Below are positions 24,176 to 32,412 of a stretch of 64,000 nucleotides of DNA, piece by piece. The DNA lies in contig NZ_JXOJ01000001.1 in the NCBI RefSeq assembly GCF_001017125.1, positions 266,133-330,132 of the forward strand. Direction: 5' to 3'. Origin of the DNA: Methanoculleus sediminis. Lineage in GTDB: Archaea > Halobacteriota > Methanomicrobia > Methanomicrobiales > Methanoculleaceae. Position numbers and translations under genes: made by a program. The notes under the pieces are model-generated. The model was not told the origin of the DNA. It ran no database searches and saw nothing but the letters and a program-made list of their open reading frames with translations. Within the stretch, counting starts at the first letter, position 1. Each line of letters opens with the position of its first letter.

Positions 24176-24238
24176 GCACGATGCTGGGCTGGCGCTTGAG
24201 GAGGGTCAGGCCCGCCCAGGAACGCCGCCCAGCAAGTC

Positions 24239-24961
24239 TTACCGCATCGCAAGACATCCGCCGGTCACTTCGGCGAAGATCTCCATGAACTGCTCCGGGT
24301 GGTTCAAGAACGCGACCGACCGGGGCCGCCCGATCAGGTCGTAGAGCCCGACCTCTTTCTCGATCCCGAGTTCCGGAACCTCCACCGGGTTGCAGTAACG
24401 CACCGGCGGGGCGTCGGAGTAGCGCGGGTTCTTCACCAGCGCCCCGCCCTCCATCTCGTAGTAGGCGGCTCCCGTCAGCTCCGCGTAGGGATCGTAGTCG
24501 CTTGAGAACTCCGACGAGACGAGGTTCGCCATCACGAGATCCTCCCTGCCGGGGTTGATCGTCACGTGGCCGTATCCCGGCGGGATCAGGATCTTGTCGC
24601 CGACGGACGCCTCGATCATCACCACGTCGTCGGCGTTGTGGGTCTGGAGGAGGTAGTGCCCCGTCCCCTCGAGCACCTCGTAGATCTCCGGGTAGAGTTC
24701 TCCTGCCGGGTTCTCTGTGTGGTAGTGGCCCTTCGTCTTGACGTACTCTCCGCAGAGCGTCCGGGCGGGAATGACGGTGATATCGTAGCGGATGCGGTGC
24801 TCCCGGAGCCACTCCCGGTCGCTCTCGCTCTTCGCGAGATCCCGGTACATAAAATAGAGGGGCTGATCGGAGGTGCAGCCGGGATCTGCGAGAACCTCGC
24901 GCATCTCCTCGATTGTCCTTACCTGCGGCTCCGGTTTGGGTCCGTCCCAGTACCCGTTCAT
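24239..24961 (-). CDS. pgiA: Cupin-type archaeal phosphoglucose isomerase
   Basis: 240 residues. The cupin metal site is KGHYHTE (H79, H81, E83), and the later His is in PPGYGHVTINPG; YEVLEGTGHYLL is a family signature. The enzyme interconverts glucose 6-phosphate and fructose 6-phosphate, using a bound metal, in gluconeogenesis and glycogen metabolism. It is somewhat longer than the 190-residue forms and has a C-terminal extension of about 50 residues. It starts in a 4-base ATGA overlap with the upstream surface-protein gene, so both share one mRNA. Confidence 0.92.
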   Translation of the reverse strand: MNGYWDGPKPEPQVRTIEEMREVLADPGCTSDQPLYFMYRDLAKSESDREWLREHRIRYDITVIPARTLCGEYVKTKGHYHTENPAGELYPEIYEVLEGTGHYLLQTHNADDVVMIEASVGDKILIPPGYGHVTINPGREDLVMANLVSSEFSSDYDPYAELTGAAYYEMEGGALVKNPRYSDAPPVRYCNPVEVPELGIEKEVGLYDLIGRPRSVAFLNHPEQFMEIFAEVTGGCLAMR

Positions 24962-26244
24962 CTCTGTTTCTTACGGTACACGAATATATAATACCCTGCG
25001 CCGATGATGACGGCCAGAACGGCGACGAGGAAGACCGGATTGGTGAAGATAGTGCCCTGCCTCCGCTCGAGCGCGACCCGCACCTTCATGGTGTCGGATA
25101 TCTTGCTGTTGTCCAGGTCGTCGCGGTAGCGGATCTCGGAGTCGATTCCGTACTCTTTCTCGGTCCCTTCGCCGTCGACGTTCACCTCGAACCGTGCCGT
25201 CGCGGTCTCGCCGGGGGCAAGGTCGCCGAGGAATGCGGTGTCGTCGCTGCTGGTGAAGGGGTCGACGGCGCTGATCCGGGCCTGTGCGTTGTAGACCGTT
25301 GCCGCCCCCGAGTTCCTGTACACGACCTCAAGGATGCTCTTCTGCCCCAGGTAGAGCGTTGATACCGGCGAGACGACCTCGAAGGCGATCTTGCCGCCGA
25401 CGGGGAGGCCGATCGTCGCCGACCGGGAGGTCACCGTCTTGCCTTCGTAGTCCTCATAGGTGACCGCGACGTCCAGCGGGTACGACTGCGGCTCGGCGGT
25501 ATCGGCAACCGAGACCTTGAACTTCACGTCCACCGTCTCTCCCGGCTCGAACGTTCCGACGTAGGCGTTCCCGTCGGTAGGGATGAGCGGGCTCGCGCCG
25601 CTTCTCGTGACCATCGCGACTGCCTTGTTCGCCGTGTCGTGCCCGACGTTCTTCAGGGTCATGTAGACGTAACCTTCCGTGCCGACGTTCAGCGACTCGG
25701 AGCGCACGTCAAGAACCTCGACCTGGAGGTCGGGCGTGACCCGCACCTCGAGGGGCAGGGTCCTGGTCCTCTTCTGGTAGTTGTAGCGGAGGACGTCGCT
25801 CCCGTACTCTTCCGCATCCGCGAGGTAGGTGTAGGTCACCTCGAGCGGCAGCATGTAGGTGCCCGGCTCCGCGGAATCCGCGATCTTCACATCGAACGTG
25901 GCGGTAGCGGAGGCGCCGCCCGCAATGTCACTTAAGAACTGCGGGTCCGTCTTGACGGTGAACGGCGTATCGCTGCTCTTGAGCCCCACGGTGACCAGTT
26001 TTGCGGTGTTCGGCTGATCGTCGGGAGTGAGGAGCGTCGAGCCGACGATCTTGTGGGTATTCAGGCCGCTGTTTGATATGATAACCGCAATCTGGGTCTC
26101 GGCACCCGGTGCGAACTGATTGGTGCCGGAAATTGTTGCCGATAGATCGGGACTTCCATAGAGGTACTTGACGCCCTGCGCCGACCCCGGTACAACCAGG
26201 AGTGCCAGCAGGAGCATCAGTACAGGTAGGTGTTGCCAACGCAT
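24958..26244 (-). CDS. COG1361-type cell-surface protein, single membrane anchor
   Basis: 428 residues with a signal peptide (about 1-22), three or four immunoglobulin-like beta domains (repeated phrases such as FAPGAETQIAVIISNSG, FEPGETVDVKFKVSVAD, LAPGETATARFEVNVDG) and a C-terminal helix (about 402-422) followed by YRKKQR. Such CARDB/NEW3-like proteins lie at the cell envelope; the ligand is unknown. GGTGAAGAG precedes the ATG. Upstream lies an inverted repeat and the divergent TrmB-type regulator, a likely controller. Confidence 0.85.
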   Translation of the reverse strand: MRWQHLPVLMLLLALLVVPGSAQGVKYLYGSPDLSATISGTNQFAPGAETQIAVIISNSGLNTHKIVGSTLLTPDDQPNTAKLVTVGLKSSDTPFTVKTDPQFLSDIAGGASATATFDVKIADSAEPGTYMLPLEVTYTYLADAEEYGSDVLRYNYQKRTRTLPLEVRVTPDLQVEVLDVRSESLNVGTEGYVYMTLKNVGHDTANKAVAMVTRSGASPLIPTDGNAYVGTFEPGETVDVKFKVSVADTAEPQSYPLDVAVTYEDYEGKTVTSRSATIGLPVGGKIAFEVVSPVSTLYLGQKSILEVVYRNSGAATVYNAQARISAVDPFTSSDDTAFLGDLAPGETATARFEVNVDGEGTEKEYGIDSEIRYRDDLDNSKISDTMKVRVALERRQGTIFTNPVFLVAVLAVIIGAGYYIFVYRKKQR

Positions 26245-26253
26245 CTCTTCACC

Positions 26254-26274
26254 TTGTTGTTATAGTAGCAACAA
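26254..26274. promoter_or_regulatory. Inverted repeat TTGTTG-N9-CAACAA, likely regulator site
   Basis: The 6-base arms are perfect and lie in the 66-base gap between the COG1361 gene and the divergent TrmB-type gene. A palindromic AT run, gtatatatatac (26291-26302), follows and could be the TATA box for the leftward gene. The TrmB-type protein is the obvious candidate to bind here. Confidence 0.45.
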
Positions 26275-26310
26275 CATTTATTGCTAAACAGTATATATAT
26301 ACATGATGGA

Positions 26311-27102
26311 ATGAAGGCTCCCCGGGACGTTCCGAACGCTCTCCTCGAATCTCTTAAATCACTGGGACTTACGAAGTACGAAGCCCTCGTATATATCGGG
26401 CTCCTCAGAACAGCGGGCGCGACCGCAACGGAAGTTCACGAGATCTCCGGCGTGCCGCGCGCATCCGTCTACCCGGTTCTTGACCGGCTCGTCCAGAAGG
26501 AACTGGTCAGCGTCTCGCACACGACGCCCAAACGCTTCGACGCCGTTGCCCCCGACCAGGGCGTCGAGAACCTGATGCGCCGGATCGAGAGCGACGCCGA
26601 AAGCGCCCGGGGGGCCCTCGACGCCTTTTACCGGGAGAAGGAACGGGAAGGCCGGGGCGACCGGGAACTGGTCTGGACGATCTACGGTGAAGAGAACATC
26701 AGAACCCGCCTCGCAGAAATGTTTAAAAGTGCGGAACGGAGCGTTGAGTTGCTCGCGACCGGGGACCTTCTCCAGCGGAGCGTCCTCCCGCTGCTCGATC
26801 CCGTCCCCGACTCCGTGCCGGTCGAGATCGTCACCGAGCGCTGGGCAGGCGAGCAGCCTTCCCGGTTTTGTCTCCATATCCTTCCCCTCGCCGCGCTCTG
26901 CGAAACCCCCTTCCTTGCGGAGAAACTGTTGCCGTACGAGAGATCGGGCGTCTTCCTGGTGGACGATACCCGGGCGCTGCTCTGGATGGAAGGAGCCGAC
27001 GGTCAGCCCTCCGCTCTCTATTCGGAATCCGCGGGGCTCGCGCTCTTCGTGCGGCGGCATATCACCACCGTCATGGAATGGGCGAAGGCTGCGGGTCAGT
27101 AA
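26311..27102 (+). CDS. TrmB-family sugar-type transcription regulator
   Basis: 263 residues from ATG 26311 (MKAPRDVPNALLESLKSLG). The N-terminal winged helix has LTKYEALVYIGLLRTAGA, then TEVHEISGVPRASVYPVLDRL, which is the TrmB pattern. The C-terminal half (about 120-263) is the effector part with YGEENIRTRLAEMFKSAE. TrmB proteins sense sugars. The target may be the divergent surface protein plus phosphoglucose isomerase pair, which would fit a sugar signal. The 3' end overlaps the convergent NrpR-domain gene by 7 bases. Confidence 0.9.
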   Translation: MKAPRDVPNALLESLKSLGLTKYEALVYIGLLRTAGATATEVHEISGVPRASVYPVLDRLVQKELVSVSHTTPKRFDAVAPDQGVENLMRRIESDAESARGALDAFYREKEREGRGDRELVWTIYGEENIRTRLAEMFKSAERSVELLATGDLLQRSVLPLLDPVPDSVPVEIVTERWAGEQPSRFCLHILPLAALCETPFLAEKLLPYERSGVFLVDDTRALLWMEGADGQPSALYSESAGLALFVRRHITTVMEWAKAAGQ

Positions 27103-27842
27103 TCGTCCAGATAGTCCATCTCCCGGATATCGATCAGTCCTTTGAGCGCCCGGGTCACCACCGGCCTTCCCGCCTCCCGGACGGCCGCCATTGCGTTCGT
27201 GCCTCCGACCATTGCCACGCCTATGTACTGCGGGCTCACCGGGACACCCAGCAGGGGAACGTTCGGGGCGCCGACATCGAGGATGCCGGAGAACCCTATG
27301 GCCGAAAGTTCGTCGAGCACTGTCCCCAGGAGTTGTTCGGCCTCCATGTGGCACTCTCTGATGTTTGCGAGGATGTTGCCCTTTCCCCGGCGCATGACGT
27401 CGAGGATCGACGTGGCCTCCTGGGAGATGAGAACCTCGAGAGGATCGAGCGTGGTGTCGCGGTAGAGGATCATGCTCGTGAACCGCTGCGCAACCCTCCC
27501 GTCGACCTCGACGATCCCGCCCCCGATCGGGCTCGCCGGGATGCCGCGCTGGAGGAGAAGAGCGTCGAGCGTGATGCTGCACATCGTGCAGATGCCGTGC
27601 CGGCCGTCCGGCACGGTGTAGCCGCCGACCTGCCCCCCGGGCCCGGTGACCAGGAGCCGGTCGCTGATGGTGATGCCCCGTTTGTGCGCCTCTTTCATGA
27701 CGGAGAGCGCGAACTCGAGGTCGCGGCTCTCGATGAGCGAGAGGTTGTAGATGATCTTTCCCGTGTCATCCTCCGGGCGGTAGGTCACCTTGAGCGCGTA
27801 CTCCTCGATGCGATGGTTGGTGAACTTCAGGGGGGCGTGCAT
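27096..27842 (-). CDS. Stand-alone NrpR regulatory (DUF128) domain
   Basis: 248 residues from ATG 27842. The sequence fits the DUF128 effector domain of NrpR, the nitrogen repressor of methanogens, which binds 2-oxoglutarate (SDRLLVTGPGG, GICTMCSITLDALLLQRGI, GAPNVPLLGVPVSPQYIGV). The winged-helix DNA-binding part that precedes this domain in one-chain NrpR is absent. Such split forms need a partner, as known for NrpRII of Methanosarcina. No partner is in this window, so a link to nitrogen control is inference. Confidence 0.85.
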   Translation of the reverse strand: MHAPLKFTNHRIEEYALKVTYRPEDDTGKIIYNLSLIESRDLEFALSVMKEAHKRGITISDRLLVTGPGGQVGGYTVPDGRHGICTMCSITLDALLLQRGIPASPIGGGIVEVDGRVAQRFTSMILYRDTTLDPLEVLISQEATSILDVMRRGKGNILANIRECHMEAEQLLGTVLDELSAIGFSGILDVGAPNVPLLGVPVSPQYIGVAMVGGTNAMAAVREAGRPVVTRALKGLIDIREMDYLDDY

Positions 27843-28063
27843 TATCAGATCTCTTGCCCTGCAGGTGAAAAAGTGTTGCCTTCCTGATTCGGCGGATTCG
27901 TCCGGCAGGGGCCCGGGGAGGCACCGGGCGTCCATTGCCTCCGCATCCCGCCGGCGGTATGCTTATCCCGTTCATCCCGTTGAACGCCCTCTCTCACTGC
28001 TATCCCTGCGCCCGGCCCCGGAAGGGAAAACTTGTTCTATCTCCCTGTGGTATTGTTAGATGA

Positions 28064-29029
28064 ATGGAGAGTGGGACTCGGGAAAAAGCCCGGAACGTGC
28101 TGAAGCGGATCCTTGCCGCGGCCTCCTACGACGTTGAGGAGGTCGGCGACCCGCTGGATCTCTCCGCGATCGGGAGCGAGGATGCCCTGGTGGTGCTCTG
28201 CTCGGACGATCCGGAGACGATTGAGAACTTCGATTCGATGACCTATCGCCTGCGCACCGGCGAAGAGGACTGGGTCTGCAGGAAACTGCTCTTCACCCTC
28301 GATTCGGCGGTGCAGACGGAGGACTGCATCCTGTGGGGGCCGGACGAATTCGTTCGCTACGCGGGCAGGGCCGCGCTTGCGGAGGTGCTCGGGCAGAGCC
28401 TGATCCTGGATCTTCCCCCGCCTGCGGGGGCAGTCCGGCGGGGACGGATCGAGGCCGCTCCCGCGGCGGTGGAGGAGGAGCCGCAGGAGGGGCCGGAGTT
28501 GCCTCACCTCCCGGTGCAGGTGCCCGAGAAGCGTGCCTGCGGCATCGCCGGGGTGCACGGGACGGCGAAGTGCCGGTTCATCCCCTACTGGAACTACCGC
28601 TACGTGAGCACCGGCGAGCGCGAGGTGAAAGACCGGCTGGTCTCCTTCGATGCCGAGGGTGCCGGGGCGATCAACGCCATCAACGGCCTGAAGATGGAGA
28701 TCAACCCCGATGAGATCGAGCGGGGCCCGGTTCCGTTCGGTTCCGAGATCGTCTCCGCCCGGCTCGTGCGCGAGGACGTGGAGGAGCAGCTCGTGCGGGA
28801 GGTCATGGACCGGCTCACCCAGCGGGTGCGGTTCCGCTACGAGAAGGGCGACGCCATCTTCTACGAGGAGAAGACCCTCAAACCCGACCGGAACAACATC
28901 ACCGTCGATCTCGAGACCGTCTACGTGCCGGTCTGGCAGGTGAGGGGGGGGAGCAAGATCGTCGAGGTCAACGGGTTCACCGGCGAAGTTCTCTCGATGC
29001 CGATGGACGAAGGCGTCGAACTGCTGTAG
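28064..29029 (+). CDS. Two-domain protein of unknown function
   Basis: 321 residues, soluble. The N-terminal 115 residues (NVLKRILAAASYDVEEVGDP, VVLCSDDPETIENF, WGPDEFVRYAGRAALAEVL) recall a restriction-endonuclease-like fold, but no full catalytic set is visible. A Pro/Glu-rich linker (about 120-155) follows. The C-terminal domain has CRFIPYWNYRYVSTGER and ends VNGFTGEVLSMPMDEG, reminiscent of PepSY-like ends. I do not recognise the family. It lies 9 bases before the flavoprotein gene and is likely in one operon with it. Confidence 0.75.
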   Translation: MESGTREKARNVLKRILAAASYDVEEVGDPLDLSAIGSEDALVVLCSDDPETIENFDSMTYRLRTGEEDWVCRKLLFTLDSAVQTEDCILWGPDEFVRYAGRAALAEVLGQSLILDLPPPAGAVRRGRIEAAPAAVEEEPQEGPELPHLPVQVPEKRACGIAGVHGTAKCRFIPYWNYRYVSTGEREVKDRLVSFDAEGAGAINAINGLKMEINPDEIERGPVPFGSEIVSARLVREDVEEQLVREVMDRLTQRVRFRYEKGDAIFYEEKTLKPDRNNITVDLETVYVPVWQVRGGSKIVEVNGFTGEVLSMPMDEGVELL

Positions 29030-29038
29030 GTAAAGATC

Positions 29039-30364
29039 ATGATCGTCGTCATCGGCGGCGGGCCCGCGGGAAGGCTCGGGGCGATGCACCTCGCACAGGC
29101 CGGGGAGGAGGTCTGGCTCGTCGAGCAGCGTAGCATCGGCGGGCAGTGCCTTCACGAGCGGTGCATGACGATCTGCGCCTTGAACGACGTTGCACGGCTC
29201 ATCGAATCCGCCAGAACCCAGCAGGGCCTCGGTATCCTCGACTCGGTTCCGGCCGTCTCTTACCCGGCGATCCGGAAGCGTATCTGTGAAGTCCAGGAGA
29301 AACTCTCCTCGGTTCTCGATGCGGAGACCCGCCGGGCGGGGGTCGAAGTGATCTACGGAGCCGAAGGGCGGCTGGAAGGGAGCCGGGTCTTCATCGGCGA
29401 CGAGGAGGTCCGGGCCGATGCGGTCATCGCGGCCACCGGGTCGCGGCCGGCAATCCCCGATATCCCCGGCACCGATCTTGCCGGCGTCTACACCTACCGC
29501 ACGCTCCCTGCTATGCCCGATCTCCCCCGCCGGATGGCTGTCATCGGCGGCGGGGTGGTGGCGGCGGAGTTTGCCCATATATTCCACGCCTTCGGGGTCG
29601 AAGTCGTGATAATCGCCCGGCACGGGCTGCTCCGCGATCTCGATCCGAAGATGCGCTCCGCCGCGCTCCGCGACCTTGCCGGGATCGGCGTCCGCGAAGA
29701 GACCCCGGTTGCAGGCATCGAAGGTGGGGGGCGGGTCCGTTCGGTTCTTCTCGCCGGCGGCGAGGAGCTTGAGGCCGATGCCGTCCTGCTCGCAACCGGG
29801 CTCGTCCCCAACTCGGGGATGCTCCAGGGACTCGATAAGCACCCGGACGGTGCCGTCGTCGTCGACGCGAGGATGCGCACGAGTGTTCCGGGCGTCTACG
29901 CCGCCGGCGACGTCATCGGCCCGCCCTACCTGACTCCCGCGGCCCGGAGGGAGGGCGTGGTGGCGGCGGAGAACATCCTCGGCCGCGAGACCGTCATGGA
30001 CTACGAGGGCATTCCGCAGGCGATGAGCCTCCGCTACGACTACGCCTTCGCCGCGACCGGCGACGGCGACGGAGGCGTCACCCTCTCGGCCCCCGCGCCC
30101 GCGGGCCCCGGATCGTTCTGGGACGTTGCGGGAGGCTGGGCGGGGCTTGCCCAGGTCCGGGTCGATCCCGCGACCGGCCGGCTGATCGGGGCGTCTGCCG
30201 CCGTTCCGGGGGCGTCGATCCTCCTCTCTTACATCGGCTACCTGATGAAGCGGGGCATCACCGTCGACGACTTCGACGAGATCGTCGAGGTCCATCCCTC
30301 GACCGACGGCGTCTACGGGCTCGCCCGCTACGCTGCGGGGATGCTCAAGAAGAAGAACGAGTGA
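29039..30364 (+). CDS. Dihydrolipoamide-dehydrogenase-like flavoprotein
   Basis: 441 residues. It has the FAD-binding [17 protein letters not shown], redox disulfide GGQCLHERC (C4C spacing), a NAD(P)-type second Rossmann site RMAVIGGGVVAAEFAH, and AAGDVIGPPYLTPAA. The C-terminal dimer domain has HPSTDG where class I enzymes have HPTLSE, so His is kept but the paired Glu is missing. No pyruvate dehydrogenase genes lie nearby. The partner is probably the unknown gene just upstream. True substrate unknown. Confidence 0.88.
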   Translation: MIVVIGGGPAGRLGAMHLAQAGEEVWLVEQRSIGGQCLHERCMTICALNDVARLIESARTQQGLGILDSVPAVSYPAIRKRICEVQEKLSSVLDAETRRAGVEVIYGAEGRLEGSRVFIGDEEVRADAVIAATGSRPAIPDIPGTDLAGVYTYRTLPAMPDLPRRMAVIGGGVVAAEFAHIFHAFGVEVVIIARHGLLRDLDPKMRSAALRDLAGIGVREETPVAGIEGGGRVRSVLLAGGEELEADAVLLATGLVPNSGMLQGLDKHPDGAVVVDARMRTSVPGVYAAGDVIGPPYLTPAARREGVVAAENILGRETVMDYEGIPQAMSLRYDYAFAATGDGDGGVTLSAPAPAGPGSFWDVAGGWAGLAQVRVDPATGRLIGASAAVPGASILLSYIGYLMKRGITVDDFDEIVEVHPSTDGVYGLARYAAGMLKKKNE

Positions 30365-30474
30365 GCCGGTAGTAGGTAAGTAATAGTAGAGCCTCATGCG
30401 ACGAATGCGAAGAGGCGTTGCTATACCCATACACGGAACTTCGCGGGTAGTAATAGGGGCGACAGCACTATGGC

Positions 30475-30655
30475 CTCACGCGAAGAACGCGAAGCCGCGA
30501 AGGGAAGTTGCTCGCAAATAAACCGATCTTCGCGTTCTTCGCACCTGTGGTGCTCAAGCTCCGGGCGTTCCGCCCATCGCTCTTCGCGGCTTCGCGTGAG
30601 TTACTTGCCGGGGATAACAATACAGCCCCACACGAAGCCGCGAAGGAAGTGGCTT
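30475..30655. repeat. Repeat patch: cgcgaag arms around a reverse twin-hairpin module
   Basis: The 295-base gap after the flavoprotein gene holds no gene. cgcgaag arms lie at 30475-30501 (tcacgcgaagaacgcgaag), 30527-30542, 30581-30599 and 30632-30648. On the minus strand a complete module is present: gggcg/gaa/cgccc (30563-30575), the linker ggagcttgag, and gcacc/aca/ggtgc (30541-30553). This is the only copy whose first stem is gggcg/cgccc. Confidence 0.75.
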
Positions 30656-30659
30656 GATG

Positions 30660-32282
30660 CTAGAGCTGCCGGAACATCTGCCCGAACTTCGGGATGAAAT
30701 CTTTTTTGCGGGACATGACGCCTTCCAGCCGGACCGGCTGGTCCCGGAGATCCAGTTTGGAGATGCAGGCTTCGTCCCCGGCGGCAAAGAGATCGCTTGC
30801 GTTACCAAAGACGTTCGTAAAGAGGGCGAAGAAGCAGTCGACCCCCATCGTTGTCCTCAGGTGATCCAGTTCGGCGCGGATCTCGTCGGCGCGGGTCTCT
30901 GCGAACTCAAACGACGACGTCATCACCTGCGAGACCATGATGCTCCGCCCGAAGAGGTTGTACCGCTTCATGTCGCGGGTGAGGAGTTCGTCCTTGGGGA
31001 GGGCGTCGAGATCCATGCCCTTCCGGATCAGTTCCGGCCCGTACTCGGCCGGATCGACCCCGGCGATCCCCGCGAGGTGGTCGGCCGCCCGGATATCCGC
31101 CGGGGTTGTCGTCGAGAGTTTCATCACCATCGTATCCGAGAGGATCCCCGAGAGAAGGAGCCCGGCGGTCGACGGCGTGGGCTCGATGCAGGCCTCGATG
31201 AACTTGTTCGCCACGATCGTCGAGGTCGATCCCACGGGGTCGTTGAGGAACCGCACCGGTTTTAGGGTCGAGATCGCGCCGAGGCGGTGGTGGTCGATGA
31301 TCTCGAGGATATCCGCCTGCTCGATCCCGTCCACGGCCTGGGAGTACTCGTTGTGGTCGAGGAGGATCACCGACTTCTGGACGTCCTGCATCAGCGTCGT
31401 CCGGGAGACGAGCCCGATATGACGCCCCTCTTCCCCGACGACGCAGGCCGTCCTGAACTTGGAGTTCGAGACGATGCTCTTCGCATACTCGAGCGAATCC
31501 TCCATCCGCACCGTGGGGATGTCGGTCTCCATGATCATGCTCGCGGGGAGAGAGAGGCTGATCATCTTGCCGACGCTGAAGGCGTCGAGCGTCGTCGCGA
31601 GCACCGAGGCGCCCCTCGTCCGCGCGGCGTCGATCACCCGCTCGCCCACCGGCGCTCCTTCGGCGATGATGAGCGCGGCGACCCCTGCCGATATCAGCGC
31701 GAGCTGGGCGGGTTCGTTGTCCCCCACGATCGCGATGTCGTCGGGCGTCATCCGCGAGAGGGTGACGTGCAGGGCGTCGATGACGGTATAGACCCGGCCT
31801 TCCCCGAGCGTCTCGCGCGACAGGACGACTATCCGGGCGTCCAGGATGCGGGCGAGGGTCTCGAGCGGCATCGGGATGAGGGAGAGCTGCTCCCGGGGAT
31901 TCTTCCGCACATAGGCTCGCGCGAGGCCGTACTCGCTGACGAGGCCGACCAGGGTCTCGTCACCGTCCGTGATCGGCATGTTCCGCATATCGTAGGTGTC
32001 CATCAGGGCGGCGACGTCGACCGTCGGGACGTCCTGGCGGACGCGCCGGGTGTCGAGCGGTATGTCCGATACGGTGGGTTCGACGCTCGCTACGTAGACC
32101 GGTGCCTCGGCGCCGAACGTCTCGAGTGCAAACCTCGCCTCCGGGCTCACCTCCCCGCACCGGGCGGGGATATACTTTCCCGGCTCGGCGCGGTTGCGGA
32201 GCTCGGCGTAGCCGATGACGCTGCAGATGCTGTCGGTATCGGGCTGCTTGTGGCCGATGATGATGATTTTGTTCTGTCCCAT
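30660..32282 (-). CDS. ppaC: Family II inorganic pyrophosphatase with CBS and DRTGG domains
   Basis: 540 residues from ATG 32282 (MGQNKIIIIGHKQPDTDSIC; H11, D15, D17 bind Mn). DHNEYSQ and IIDHHRLG supply further metal ligands of the DHH phosphoesterase domain. Between the two halves lie a CBS motif (about 70-125), a DRTGG-like domain (about 130-235) and a second CBS (about 245-305). In relatives the CBS part senses AMP, ADP or diadenosine tetraphosphate. The enzyme splits pyrophosphate in the cytoplasm. Single gene. Confidence 0.92.
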   Translation of the reverse strand: MGQNKIIIIGHKQPDTDSICSVIGYAELRNRAEPGKYIPARCGEVSPEARFALETFGAEAPVYVASVEPTVSDIPLDTRRVRQDVPTVDVAALMDTYDMRNMPITDGDETLVGLVSEYGLARAYVRKNPREQLSLIPMPLETLARILDARIVVLSRETLGEGRVYTVIDALHVTLSRMTPDDIAIVGDNEPAQLALISAGVAALIIAEGAPVGERVIDAARTRGASVLATTLDAFSVGKMISLSLPASMIMETDIPTVRMEDSLEYAKSIVSNSKFRTACVVGEEGRHIGLVSRTTLMQDVQKSVILLDHNEYSQAVDGIEQADILEIIDHHRLGAISTLKPVRFLNDPVGSTSTIVANKFIEACIEPTPSTAGLLLSGILSDTMVMKLSTTTPADIRAADHLAGIAGVDPAEYGPELIRKGMDLDALPKDELLTRDMKRYNLFGRSIMVSQVMTSSFEFAETRADEIRAELDHLRTTMGVDCFFALFTNVFGNASDLFAAGDEACISKLDLRDQPVRLEGVMSRKKDFIPKFGQMFRQL

Positions 32283-32283
32283 G

Positions 32284-32412
32284 CTTCCCTCGGAACCCCG
32301 GCGGGGCAACGGTTGTCTCCAGAGGTATCACCCTCTGCCGTCAAAGGTTTTATGCCGCCCTCCCGGTGGTGCAGGGATAACGTTGAAGTAGAGGCTCCCT
32401 CCATTCTCTCGT
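32284..32412. other. Intergenic region between two divergent genes
   Basis: About 130 bases between the pyrophosphatase and COG1361 genes. No clear TATA box, palindrome or repeat was found in it. Promoters must lie here but cannot be pointed out. Confidence 0.4.

Noticed and set aside
28037-30430. 797-residue antisense frame
   Set aside because: Composition is that of a GC-rich shadow; the plus strand encodes the flavoprotein with intact FAD motifs.
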